Assembly (NCBI RefSeq): GCF_002075795.1
Contig: NZ_CP020472.1
Coordinates: 3,207,001-3,271,000, forward strand
DNA length: 64,000 nucleotides
Direction of reading: 5' to 3'
From: Shewanella japonica
Lineage (GTDB): Bacteria > Pseudomonadota > Gammaproteobacteria > Enterobacterales > Shewanellaceae
Positions 25,268 through 33,609 of this stretch are shown piece by piece. The first letter of the stretch is position 1, and each line of letters begins with the position of its first letter. A program made the position numbers and the translations under genes. Under the pieces are notes generated by a model that was not told where the DNA came from, did no database searches, and saw only the letters and a list, made by a program, of their open reading frames with translations.

Positions 25268-25753
25268 GGCTGATACTCTTGATTTTACTTTATCAAAGTC
25301 TTCAATATTAGTGTTAATTTTAGAACCTAAATATATAACTACTTCACGAGCTCCAGCCCCAAGTGCTAGCTCTCGTAAAACTCTTTCTTCTATATCAGTT
25401 AGACCGCCGTCGGTTTTCTCCAATTGATGAACTATGACTCGAGGCGAAGGTTTGATTTTAGATTTATGCAAAGTGTACATCCCATGCTGCAGTATTTTCT
25501 CAGCACACATAAAGTCGGCGACAAATGATCGATTGTGTTTAAAAGGGTTAAGCACTCTAATGTTCGAGCCTGAAAGGGATTTGGCTTCCTTTCCAATTGC
25601 TTTTATTACTTCACCTTTTTTAGTGTTTTCGATTGCTATATAAGGTTCATTTTCATACGACAAATCAGAAGAGAAAGCTTTAATAGAAAGTTTGTTTTCA
25701 CTTAATTCAAAAAGTAAATCATGCGAGAAAAGGCTTCTTATAAATGTAAACAA
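25262..25753 (-). CDS. Truncated MreB-like (actin-fold N-terminal) cassette protein
   Basis: About 163 residues from a TTG at 25753, chosen because CGGAGG lies upstream and the protein then aligns from residue 1 with E. coli MreB; a GTG at 25774 in the attC core is the alternative. Alignable stretches are FIRSLFSHDLLFEL (MreB FRGMFSNDLSIDL), IKAIGKEAKSLSG (VAAVGHDAKQMLG), VADFMCAEKILQH (IADFFVTEKMLQH), KPSPRVIV (RPSPRVLV) and EERVLRELALGAGAREV (ERRAIRESAQGAGAREV). The MreB phosphate loop DLGTAN is replaced by ELSENK, and the protein stops soon after GAGAREV, so subdomains IIA and IIB are absent. It should not bind nucleotide as MreB does. A role as an MreB partner, decoy or inhibitor is inference. 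Confidence 0.82.
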   Translation of the reverse strand: MFTFIRSLFSHDLLFELSENKLSIKAFSSDLSYENEPYIAIENTKKGEVIKAIGKEAKSLSGSNIRVLNPFKHNRSFVADFMCAEKILQHGMYTLHKSKIKPSPRVIVHQLEKTDGGLTDIEERVLRELALGAGAREVVIYLGSKINTNIEDFDKVKSRVSAT

Positions 25754-25772
25754 TACTCTGGGCCTCCGAGCC

Positions 25773-25871
25773 ACTTAACGCCGTTGTAACCGGCTAATAA
25801 TAGTTGGCTAAAATTTGTGAGGCACGAACAAAGCCAACTGTTATTTGTTCGCGTTTACAACCTTGTTAGTT
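25773..25871 (-). other. attC site (cassette 25877-26248)
   Basis: Cores ACTTAAC and GTTAGTT, outer arms GCCGTTGTAACCGGC, central arms GTTGGCTAAAAT / AGCCAACTG. About 100 bp. Confidence 0.87.
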
Positions 25872-25876
25872 GTACG

Positions 25877-26248
25877 TTACTCGCCAGCCTCTAGAACCAT
25901 TTGTCTAGCCCAAGTGGTCACGTTTGCCCACTTTTCATTGGTAGTTCCATTGTGCGCCCAAAACACCACCTCACCATTATTATTGATGCAATAGTAATCA
26001 GAGTTGTCTTCACAGATAGGCATAAGCTCAACAGGTAAATCGTAAAACTTTCGAGCACTCACCAATGCTTCGTATATGTCAGCATGCCTAGGAGGTTCGA
26101 CGATTTCCAATGCTTCAAGTGGAGCATCTCCTAGATCATATCCAGATTTAATGAATGCCACATATTCGGGTGGAAACGTGAAACCTAGCTTTTCTTGAGC
26201 TTCTGCAATTTCAATGTCGGTAGGTATTTTCACTTCGAATTCTTTCAT
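25877..26248 (-). CDS. SMI1/KNR4 (SUKH) family protein
   Basis: 123 residues. Typical SUKH layout: an early helix with EAQEKLGFTFPPEYVAFIKS (the family's L-Y--FL-x-x-N/S-G motif), then LPICEDNSDYYCINNNGEVVFWAH (the strand with D-x-x-x-x-D/N and W). SUKH proteins are widespread immunity proteins against contact-dependent and other polymorphic toxins. No toxin gene is next to it, as expected for an orphan cassette. The ATG at 26248 lies about 25 bp inside the cassette. Confidence 0.88.
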   Translation of the reverse strand: MKEFEVKIPTDIEIAEAQEKLGFTFPPEYVAFIKSGYDLGDAPLEALEIVEPPRHADIYEALVSARKFYDLPVELMPICEDNSDYYCINNNGEVVFWAHNGTTNEKWANVTTWARQMVLEAGE

Positions 26249-26271
26249 TTACTCTGACTCGGATTAAGTAC

Positions 26272-26382
26272 AACTAACGCTTAACATATTGGGCAATTAA
26301 TTGCTGGCTATACTGTGCGAAGCGCCAGCTAGTGAGTAATTGTCCCAGTGAGCTTGCGAACGAAATAATGTTTTTGTTAGGG
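26272..26382 (-). other. attC site (cassette 26383-26733)
   Basis: Left core AACTAAC and right core GTTAGGG, the latter complementary to the cassette start CCCTAAC at 26743-26749. Central arms TGCTGGCTATACTG / GCCAGCTAG are degenerate relative to the others. About 110 bp. Confidence 0.8.
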
Positions 26383-26733
26383 TTACTGTTCACTGTAACC
26401 TCTGAATATTACTTCAACGAAAGAACCAATTTCATTAAAACCGATAAACCAATGCTTAAATTGTTCTTCCGATGTTACCTCTCCGCACTTAACTAAACTC
26501 TCGATGAGATCAGAATTTTTAACTTCATAAACACAATCATCACTTAAATCTGAGACAGCAATTTCATCACTACTTAGCATTTTAAAGTGAGGTACATCGA
26601 AAAATTTCAGAGTAACTTCTTGGGCACTCCAATTTTTGAATTTTATTGATAAATCAAAATTATTCCATTCAATCTTTGGCTGTTCTTCACAGTCAGCAGT
26701 TGATGATTTTAACTTGATAGATGTGACATCCAT
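26383..26733 (-). CDS. Hypothetical cassette protein, first of the CALIN
   Basis: About 116 residues from an ATG at 26733. The frame runs on to 26853, but the cassette begins at the core GTTAGGG (26743-26749), and AGGG in that core gives the ribosome binding site, so the upstream part is not cassette DNA. The protein reads MDVTSIKLKSSTADCEEQPK then a beta-rich domain (WNNFDLSIKFKNWSAQEVTLKFFDV). No motif is recognised. Confidence 0.68.
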   Translation of the reverse strand: MDVTSIKLKSSTADCEEQPKIEWNNFDLSIKFKNWSAQEVTLKFFDVPHFKMLSSDEIAVSDLSDDCVYEVKNSDLIESLVKCGEVTSEEQFKHWFIGFNEIGSFVEVIFRGYSEQ

Positions 26734-26745
26734 ATCGAGTAACCC

Positions 26746-26853
26746 TAACAGCGTATTAGCGAGAATTCCGATAAACACCCTTAGGTACTTTACCAAAACT
26801 TGATCACTAGTAGCTCTATTTATTAATAATTTTAATAACTTAACAGCCACCAT
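26746..26853 (-). other. attI-like sequence bordering the CALIN
   Basis: TAACAGC-G-TATTA-N10-CGATAA at 26746-26774 matches TAACAGC-T-TATTA-N10-CGATAA at 4697-4725 with the same spacing (20 of 29 identical). Both lie just upstream of the first cassette of their array. Further on AAACTT and CTAGTAGC are also shared loosely. This suggests a relic attI. From 26854 to 27146 I see no gene, repeat or integrase fragment. Confidence 0.5.
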
Positions 26854-27146
26854 TATCTAAATCAATCAGCTTAACTATGGATAAAAACGAGAATTGAGTT
26901 AACCAAGAATTATTTGGGGTCGTTATGTGAATATTCATGATTAAAAATTTCAAATGAGATTTGGGTTATTGACAAAAATAATCATTCACTCAACGCGAAA
27001 AGGCGCTCCCAACGGTACTTATACATGATAAAGCCAATCGCCTCTCAATGAGTTAGGAAAGACTGACTTATCTCGTCAATTATGTATGCTAGTGGGCTAA
27101 CGTCCCTATCTCTAGTATCACAAGCATTAACCGGTTCACATAATGG

Positions 27147-28093
27147 TTAATGCGCGTTCGTAAACGTGAGAAATGATTCTGCGGTTGCTGATGGCACTTC
27201 AACCATAGGCAAGTGCCCCACATCCGTCATAACGGCTAATCTGGCATGTGGAATAACCTGCTTGAGAACAGATGCCCCTGACACATGCAATACTCTATCT
27301 TTGTCTCCCCACATTACGAGTACTGGTCCTTTATAATTATTCAAGACCTTATCAAGAGGTAAATCTGGGTGCGGTTCGCCATTTTTCATTCTATGAATTT
27401 GTTCAAATATTTTGCTATTTATTGCTATATTCTCACTTACCTGACTTGCTAAATAACGAATAATTGGCGATGGGATGAATGGCGGTTCGACAAATAAAAA
27501 ATCAAATAACGCTGAGAATTCCGCTTCTGTTTTCGGTAAAACAATGGGGGCTAGTCCCTTCTTAGTCGCAGCAAACATGTCACTGAATTGGGCACCTTCA
27601 ACTCCAAATGGGCTTATGAGCCACAATTTATCAACAGAGTTTGGATATTGAGCAGCAAAATTTCCTGCAATGTATCCCCCATAGAACTACCTGCTAAGCT
27701 AAATTTTTCTAAGCCAATTGCCGCTGTTATTCGATGTAATCTATCGACCTGAGAAGCAACATCATAGTCTAATGCTAAATTCTTTGTGCTATTGCCAAAT
27801 CCTGGTAAATCAATTGCGATAACATCAAATTGATCGACTAAGTAGCCCGATAAACGATTCCAGTTATCTTTATCTGCGCCAAAACCATGCAGTAAAACTA
27901 ATTGTGGCCCGCTACCTCCTCGCAGATATTCAATTTCAAGTTCCCCAACCTTAACTCGATTAACGTCTAGGCTAGCCATACTGCGTTCAGTTTTGATTAG
28001 GTAATGAAATAATGTCGAAACTGGCGTGACGGTATACAAAAAAACTAAGCTGACACTGAGCCCCAACAATAAAAAAGTGAAACGTTTTTTCAT
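27147..28093 (-). pseudogene. Alpha/beta hydrolase split by a one-base frameshift
   Basis: The N-terminal part (start ATG at 28093 after AAAAGGA, ending 27614) has a membrane anchor (FTFLLLGLSVSLVFLYTV), LLHGFGADKDNW (oxyanion loop), IDLPGFG and the nucleophile elbow AGSSMG. The C-terminal part (to 27147) has VLVMWGDKDRVLH (acid Asp) and VGHLPMVE (His). Restoring one C on the + strand in the run at 27676-27680 would rejoin them as SSMGGYIAGNFAAQYP. The triad is complete across both parts. Either the gene is recently broken or the base was missed in sequencing. Substrate unknown. Confidence 0.88.
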
Positions 28094-28159
28094 GTAGTCA
28101 ATTCCTTTTAACATTACAACAAGCCTTCCTTCACGACATTTTATAAAAACTTAAACCAT

Positions 28160-28189
28160 AAAAAGCCCAAGCTAGTTAATAGCTTGGGC
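28160..28189 (-). terminator. Terminator of the molybdenum hydroxylase operon
   Basis: GCCCAAGCTA-GTTAA-TAGCTTGGGC with AAAA before it on the + strand (T-tract in the operon direction). 25 bp past the stop of the large subunit. Confidence 0.9.
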
Positions 28190-28214
28190 GTAAATTCGAC
28201 TATAAATACTTCGT

Positions 28215-30473
28215 CTACATTTTTAACACTTTACTCAGCGGTAAATCGCGATAACGTTTACCAGAGGCTGCAAATATCGCATTGGTTAAACTCGGTGCCA
28301 CTGGCGGCACGCCGGGTTCACCTACGCCTGCAGGTTTGGCATCTGACTCAACAATAATGGTTTCAATTTCTGGTGACTGACCGATGCGTAGCAGCGGATA
28401 GTTATGGAAATTAGATTGCTCGACTTTACCGTCTTTGTAACTAATTTCGCCCATCATTGCGAGGCTTAACCCAAATATAATCGCGCCTTCCGTTTGCGAG
28501 TGCACTCTATCTGGGTTCACCACTGTGCCTGCATCAATGGCGGCGATACTCTTCAGAACCTTTAGCTTATCGCCATCCATTTCAACTAATGTGGCGACAG
28601 CAACATAACTGACGAAGCTGCGATGCACGGCAAAACCCCAGCCTTGATTGGCTTTGATTTTAGGCTGTTTAGCCATAGCCTTTTCAACGGCATTAATCAC
28701 ACCTAAATAGCGGCCAATATCAATGGGAAAATCTTCTAGCGTCTCACCATAGTTACCGTATTTCACCACTTGGTTTTCAAGCTTTTCTTGTCGCGGTTTG
28801 CCCAATAGCTCACGCCACATGTTAATACAGGGTTTGCCTGCATTAACAGCAAGTTCATCGACAAAGCTGCCGACACCAAAACCATGCTGAATATTACACA
28901 CTGAGCGCATCCAACCGATACGGGAATGCGCAGTAGCTTTGACTGATTCCAATTGAATTTGGCTTAAATTAAACGGCATATCCGAAAAACCAAGATCTAA
29001 CTCCCCTGCTGATGGCATATCGACGCCTTCAGCAAAGGTTGAGCTAATTGATGGAAAACCTGTACGGGCAAGTAACGCCGTTGGAGCTTTATTGCCATCT
29101 AACTTTGCTTGGTAATGCTGCGCACTAATCGCATGATAATACCCGTTTTGAATTTCATCTTCACGGCTCCATAACAGCTTTACAGGTTTGGCGATTTTTT
29201 GTGATAACCACGCGGCCTCGGCGCTAAAGTCAGGTTTTGATTTACGGCCAAAACCACCACCTAGTAAAGTGACATTCACTTTAACTTGTTCATCTTTTAA
29301 GCCTAAAACGCCAGCGACATTCTTTTGAGTACTTTGCGGCGTTTGGGTCGATGCCCACAACTCACAGCCGTCTTTGGTGACAGATGCTGCAGCCGCTGGC
29401 GGCTCCATCATGGCATGGGTTAAATAAGGCACGGTATAAACCACTGACAAGCTATTATCATCGCTCCAATCGGTCACGGAGTCACCTAACTGTCGAATCA
29501 CAGTCCCTGGCTCACCGACCCGTTTAACAAGCTCTGCTAAATCGGCATCCGAGTCATATTGGCTGTTTGCTGATTCTGTCCATGTGATGTTTAAGGCTTT
29601 TCGCCCTTGCAGCGCACTCCAGCTATTGGTTGCGATAACGGCAACGCCCCCTAATGGCTGAAATAACGGCGCACCTTTTGATATCGGGATTTGAATCACA
29701 TCCAACACCCCTGCGACTTGACGGGCGGCGCTATCATCTAAAGTAGCCACATCACTACCTAATACTGGCGGGCGAGTAATTGAGGCGTGCACCATTCCTG
29801 CTACTTTGACATCAAAACCATATTCAGCTTGGCCGTTAAGCATATCGTCCATATCAACAATCGTGGGCGATTTTCCGATATGGGTAAATTTTGATGCAGG
29901 CTTTAATGTGACACTATCAAGTGCGGGTGTTGGCAAAGCGGACGCTGCAATCGCGAGCTCACCAAATGATAAGCTTTTACCATTGGTTTTGTGATGCACT
30001 TTACCCGCTTTTGCATACACATCTGATGGGGAGACTTGCCACTGGTTAGCGGCGGCTTGCTCTAACATGCTTCTTGCTGTTGCGCCCATTTGACGCATTT
30101 TTTGATAATGCTTACGAATACTGCGGCTGCCATCGGTGTTTTGACTGCCAAACTCTTCATCTGCGAGACCTTGTACGACAACAATTTGATCCCAATCGGC
30201 TTCTAATTCATCGGCTAAAACTTGTGGCACACCTGTTCTGATCCCCTGACCCATTTCTGAGCGGTGACAGGTTAAATACACCTTATTATCTTCGCCAATG
30301 GCGATAAAGATATTCAGCTGTGCTTGCTTACCTTGGGCTATTGCCTCTTGAGCGATAGCCATAGGGCTCCAAGCTAAACCTGATGCCCCTAGTGCTAAAC
30401 CGCCTCCTACTGCACCAAACAGCTTTAGCACATTACGGCGACTAATATTCTGTACTGCGGTAAATGTGGTCAT
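28215..30473 (-). CDS. Molybdenum hydroxylase large subunit (IorB-like)
   Basis: 752 residues. A twin-arginine signal (ISRRNVLKLFGAVGGG) leads the folded enzyme to the periplasm. The rest is the aldehyde oxidase/xanthine dehydrogenase Mo-binding domain in the isoquinoline 1-oxidoreductase beta layout: CHRSEMGQGIRTGVPQVLAD, VTLLGGGFGRKSKPDF, GEPGVPPVAPSLTNAI near the end (the active-site Glu loop). It hydroxylates an N-heterocycle or oxidises an aldehyde; the substrate cannot be told. Its partner is the 2Fe-2S subunit two bases upstream. Confidence 0.92.
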   Translation of the reverse strand: MTTFTAVQNISRRNVLKLFGAVGGGLALGASGLAWSPMAIAQEAIAQGKQAQLNIFIAIGEDNKVYLTCHRSEMGQGIRTGVPQVLADELEADWDQIVVVQGLADEEFGSQNTDGSRSIRKHYQKMRQMGATARSMLEQAAANQWQVSPSDVYAKAGKVHHKTNGKSLSFGELAIAASALPTPALDSVTLKPASKFTHIGKSPTIVDMDDMLNGQAEYGFDVKVAGMVHASITRPPVLGSDVATLDDSAARQVAGVLDVIQIPISKGAPLFQPLGGVAVIATNSWSALQGRKALNITWTESANSQYDSDADLAELVKRVGEPGTVIRQLGDSVTDWSDDNSLSVVYTVPYLTHAMMEPPAAAASVTKDGCELWASTQTPQSTQKNVAGVLGLKDEQVKVNVTLLGGGFGRKSKPDFSAEAAWLSQKIAKPVKLLWSREDEIQNGYYHAISAQHYQAKLDGNKAPTALLARTGFPSISSTFAEGVDMPSAGELDLGFSDMPFNLSQIQLESVKATAHSRIGWMRSVCNIQHGFGVGSFVDELAVNAGKPCINMWRELLGKPRQEKLENQVVKYGNYGETLEDFPIDIGRYLGVINAVEKAMAKQPKIKANQGWGFAVHRSFVSYVAVATLVEMDGDKLKVLKSIAAIDAGTVVNPDRVHSQTEGAIIFGLSLAMMGEISYKDGKVEQSNFHNYPLLRIGQSPEIETIIVESDAKPAGVGEPGVPPVAPSLTNAIFAASGKRYRDLPLSKVLKM

Positions 30474-30475
30474 GG

Positions 30476-30943
30476 TTATGCCTCCACTTTACTATTGTCT
30501 GCAGCGGTATTGATCGCAGCTTTAATACGGGGATAAGTGCCGCAGCGACAAATATTGCCTGACATCGCATCATCGATTTGCGCTTCAGAAGGTTTGGCTG
30601 TGGTACTAAGTAATGCTGCAGCAGACATGAGTTGCCCAGCTTGGCAATAACCACATTGCGGCACATTGTGTTTCTCCCATGCCGCTTTTAACTTATCAGC
30701 TTCAAGTCCTTCAATGGTCGTTGCAGACTTACCTGCAGCCTGCTTAATGCTGGTTAAACAACCGCGAACAGGTTTACCATCAACATGCACAGTACAAGCC
30801 CCACATAGACCAGCACCGCAACCATATTTAGTACCAGTTAATCCTAAGATATCTCGTAGTGCCCACAATATCGGCATATTCGGATCTGCATCTAAGGTGA
30901 AGCTCTTTCCATTAATTTCAAGTGTTTGCATCTCTTGTGACAT
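30476..30943 (-). CDS. Molybdenum hydroxylase 2Fe-2S subunit (IorA-like)
   Basis: 155 residues from an ATG at 30943 (GGAG six bases upstream). A plant-type 2Fe-2S domain, [18 protein letters not shown], and a second helical 2Fe-2S domain, [17 protein letters not shown] and [12 protein letters not shown], give the usual eight cysteines. It passes electrons from the Mo site to an acceptor, often a cytochrome. No Tat signal of its own, so it probably rides with the large subunit. Confidence 0.94.
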   Translation of the reverse strand: MSQEMQTLEINGKSFTLDADPNMPILWALRDILGLTGTKYGCGAGLCGACTVHVDGKPVRGCLTSIKQAAGKSATTIEGLEADKLKAAWEKHNVPQCGYCQAGQLMSAAALLSTTAKPSEAQIDDAMSGNICRCGTYPRIKAAINTAADNSKVEA

Positions 30944-30946
30944 CAC

Positions 30947-31603
30947 TTACTCCTTGTTAGCCAACCACCAATTAAGATCGGCTTTAGTATCAATATCAAT
31001 GGCGGCTTGCTCTAACGGTAGTACTGCCAAGCTTTGATTTGATAAATGTTGTAGTAATAAATTTTTAGCACCAGCATCACCTGGTAATTGTTGAAGTTGT
31101 TGAAAATTTTCAGACAAAAATATCGCAGGTACTCCAGGGTTTTGTTGGTAATACGCTGCTGTGGTTTGACCAAAAAGGCAAAACACACGAAAAAGGCTCA
31201 TATAGTGTTGTTGAGTGATAGCAACTTGATCTGCCAGCGATAGCAATAAAGCATCGGCATGTTGTGCTTGGGCATATTCCGCCGCCATCGCAACTGAGCT
31301 GCCAATACCTGTCTGCCAATCTGGGTTGACTAGGTACTCAGTGTTACTTGGTAATAAAGGAAGCAAAGTATCTTTATGACCACCGAGTATCACAACTGGT
31401 TTATCCATGCCCATCTGCTCAGTTGCTTGCGTCAGTTCATCTAAGCTGTGAGCTAGCAAACTTTGGTTTTTAGCCTGAACATCAGGATCGTTCACTTCTG
31501 GACCTGACACCAAAGCAGCAAGCTTAGCGCCATCAAATCGGCTGCTTTGTCCTGCCGCTAGCATCACTGTGGTAATTTTGGGAATAGAAGACAAAAAAGT
31601 CAT
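30947..31603 (-). CDS. MocA-like molybdenum cofactor cytidylyltransferase
   Basis: 218 residues. A nucleotidyltransferase fold with VMLAAGQSSRFDGAKL (the GxxxRxG-type loop, here GQSSRFDGAK), GGHKDTLLPLLP, and LLLSLADQVAI (metal Asp). MocA adds CMP to the Mo cofactor for the xanthine oxidase family. Here it sits between XdhC and the enzyme subunits, which supports a cofactor-tailoring role. The start shares one base with the xdhC-like stop (TGATG). Confidence 0.87.
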   Translation of the reverse strand: MTFLSSIPKITTVMLAAGQSSRFDGAKLAALVSGPEVNDPDVQAKNQSLLAHSLDELTQATEQMGMDKPVVILGGHKDTLLPLLPSNTEYLVNPDWQTGIGSSVAMAAEYAQAQHADALLLSLADQVAITQQHYMSLFRVFCLFGQTTAAYYQQNPGVPAIFLSENFQQLQQLPGDAGAKNLLLQHLSNQSLAVLPLEQAAIDIDTKADLNWWLANKE

Positions 31604-32628
31604 CAGTCCATCACCCTATCAAGCCTACTGACATCATCTTGTTGCGCAAAATGATGATGAAGTACTCCATGACACTGAGATAAAATACTCAAAGCGACTG
31701 AGCTCGGTAGCTCGCCACCAATCGCTAATCCGGCTGGAGCTGAGATAAATCCACTAAAATCTTGTGGGCGTAAACCTGCCATGGCAAACACTTTGTCACG
31801 TCGATGACCAGGTCCAAGTAATGCAATATATCTGATTGCTATCGGCTGCAACGCCGTTAATGCGTCGCTATCTAGCTCAAGGTTATGGTTCATCACAACG
31901 GCAGCATCTAAGTGAGAAAAATCACTGTGCTGGCATTGTGTTAATGGGGTTTTATTAATTTTGGCGGTTGGAAAGTCATAACTTCTTGCATAGGCCGTGC
32001 GGCTATCAAATACGGTAACTTTCCAGTCTAACTGATTTGCCATGGCTGCTAATGGTTGCGCATCTAATCCACCACCAAAAATGCCAAGATGAAAAGGTGC
32101 TCTAACTGGCACTTGTAGAAGTTCACCTTGCTCGTTTGTTATTTGGGTTGTTTTAGTTAACGAAGAGGATTGTAACTGCACTGCAGGAATAAACTTCCCT
32201 CGAGTATTTGCGGCATGGGAACCGTCGTCATTCAGTGATAATTGATAATAGCCCTGTTGGCCGACAGTGAGTTGCTGATGTAGCTCATGCAAACCTAGGT
32301 ATTGGTTATCAGCCAGTAAAGGAACCATCATAATGTGCACAATGCCACCACAGCCTAACTGATAGCTGGTGTCATTTTCATCGGTAGCATCATAGGTAAG
32401 TTGCAATACTTGTTGTGATTGAATCGCATGTTGGGCATGACGACGTAAATCAGCTTCTAAACATCCACCGCTGAGCATTCCTAATGTTTTACCCAAAGGA
32501 TCGAATAACATCATTGCCCCAGGCTTACGGTAAGATGAACCTTCAACAGAGGTAATAATGGCTAATGCCCAATCTAATTGCGGCTTTTCAGCCCAAGTAT
32601 CTAACAATGATAATAAGTGATGTGCCAT
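31603..32628 (-). CDS. XdhC/CoxI family Mo cofactor insertion protein
   Basis: 341 residues. An N-terminal XdhC/CoxI domain (ITSVEGSSYRKPGAMMLFD, GMLSGGCLEADLRRHA) and a C-terminal Rossmann domain (LGIFGGGLDAQPLAAMAN, VFDSRTAYA, ALLGPGHRRDKVF). These proteins bind sulfurated molybdenum cofactor and deliver it to the hydroxylase. First gene of the four-gene unit reading to 28215. Confidence 0.9.
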   Translation of the reverse strand: MAHHLLSLLDTWAEKPQLDWALAIITSVEGSSYRKPGAMMLFDPLGKTLGMLSGGCLEADLRRHAQHAIQSQQVLQLTYDATDENDTSYQLGCGGIVHIMMVPLLADNQYLGLHELHQQLTVGQQGYYQLSLNDDGSHAANTRGKFIPAVQLQSSSLTKTTQITNEQGELLQVPVRAPFHLGIFGGGLDAQPLAAMANQLDWKVTVFDSRTAYARSYDFPTAKINKTPLTQCQHSDFSHLDAAVVMNHNLELDSDALTALQPIAIRYIALLGPGHRRDKVFAMAGLRPQDFSGFISAPAGLAIGGELPSSVALSILSQCHGVLHHHFAQQDDVSRLDRVMD

Positions 32629-32964
32629 AAATCCTTGCCTATCATTTTAATTCCTTTTCGCACTTATTGCGCTAACCCCAAAAGGGAGCAGGCAGCATAA
32701 CGCTGCCAAAGCGAACTGACCTTTGCACCTCAAGTCATTGGATATAGACAAACGAAAATGAGCATACTGCAAAGCGAGTCTGTATAAGCTAACAAAGGAT
32801 AGGCATAAAGCAAAGATTAGTAACGCCTAATAAAAATACCGTTAACGATTTAGTCGGCATATTACCAGCAAGACGGGGCTCTTGCTGGCTTATGAAGTAG
32901 AAGTAAAAGCGTAATAAAATGTAACAATAACTGAATCAATGACCCATTAATTATTGATAACGGC
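32629..32964. other. Intergenic region upstream of the Mo operon
   Basis: About 340 bp. It holds two hairpins: GGCAGC-ATAAC-GCTGCC at 32691-32707, in the leader of the xdhC-like gene, and CCAGCAAGA-N6-TCTTGCTGG at 32865-32888, just past the stop of the next gene, probably its terminator though without a T-tract. I looked for a molybdenum cofactor riboswitch and could not support one. Confidence 0.45.
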
Positions 32965-33609
32965 TTAACCAAGCAGCTGATCTGCTACAAACGGGTTATG
33001 CTGACGTTCTTCTTCAAATGTTGACATCGGCCCATGGCCCGGAATAAAGCTGACTTTATCGCCCAATAGCCAAAGCTTTTGAGTAATTGAATGAATTAAT
33101 TGCTTATGGTCAGATTGCGGAAAATCAGTGCGACCAATAGAGCTTCTAAATAACACATCGCCAACCCAAGCTAAATGCGACTCAGCAGAGTGAAATACAA
33201 TATGGCCAGGTGTATGGCCGGGACAATGCAATACCGATAAGGTTTGTTCGCCGATTGTCACCTTATCACCTTCATTGAGGTATTGTGTCGGCTCAAAGGG
33301 GTCGATATGCGGAAAACCAAAGTTTTGACTCTGTTTAGCTAGATTATCAAACCAAAACTTGTCGGCACTATGTGGGCCAACAATATCAATATTTAATTGA
33401 TTAGATAACATTTTGGCGCCGCCAACATGGTCAATATGCCCATGTGTTAATAATATTTTCTCTAAAGTAAGCCCAAGTTTTTCGACTTCAGTGACGATGC
33501 GGTCAATGTCACCACCAGGATCAACGACTGCAGCGAGTTTGGTTTTTTCACACCAAATCACACTACAATTTTGCTGGAACGGGGTCACTGGAATGATTTG
33601 GTATTTCAT
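32965..33609 (-). CDS. Metallo-beta-lactamase-fold hydrolase (YcbL/GloB-like)
   Basis: 214 residues. The metal-binding motif THGHIDHVGG (H-x-H-x-D-H) is followed by HCPGHTPGHIVF, GDVLFRSSIGRTD (bridging Asp) and PGHGPMSTF. The length and the GRTDFP phrase fit the type II glyoxalase group like Salmonella YcbL, which hydrolyses S-lactoylglutathione weakly. Single gene. Confidence 0.92.
   Translation of the reverse strand: MKYQIIPVTPFQQNCSVIWCEKTKLAAVVDPGGDIDRIVTEVEKLGLTLEKILLTHGHIDHVGGAKMLSNQLNIDIVGPHSADKFWFDNLAKQSQNFGFPHIDPFEPTQYLNEGDKVTIGEQTLSVLHCPGHTPGHIVFHSAESHLAWVGDVLFRSSIGRTDFPQSDHKQLIHSITQKLWLLGDKVSFIPGHGPMSTFEEERQHNPFVADQLLG

Larger units (their letters stand above)
22328..26750 (-). 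other. Integrase-less cassette array (CALIN)
   Basis: Five cassettes on the - strand with four complete attC sites and one truncated one, interrupted by an IS1182-type element, and no integrase between 20.9 and 28.1 kb. The attC sites share the central GTTGGCTAAAAT / AGCCAAC arms with the intI-linked array. The cassette order ends at the right at TAACAGC near 26746, beyond which attI-like sequence follows. Confidence 0.88.

Noticed and set aside
26733-26853. N-terminal extension of the first CALIN cassette protein
   Set aside because: The cassette boundary GTTAGGG falls at 26743-26749, so the 40 extra residues would come from outside the cassette; the internal ATG has a better ribosome binding site.
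32680-32730. Molybdenum cofactor riboswitch
   Set aside because: Only a simple hairpin is seen; the conserved Moco motif could not be found by eye.
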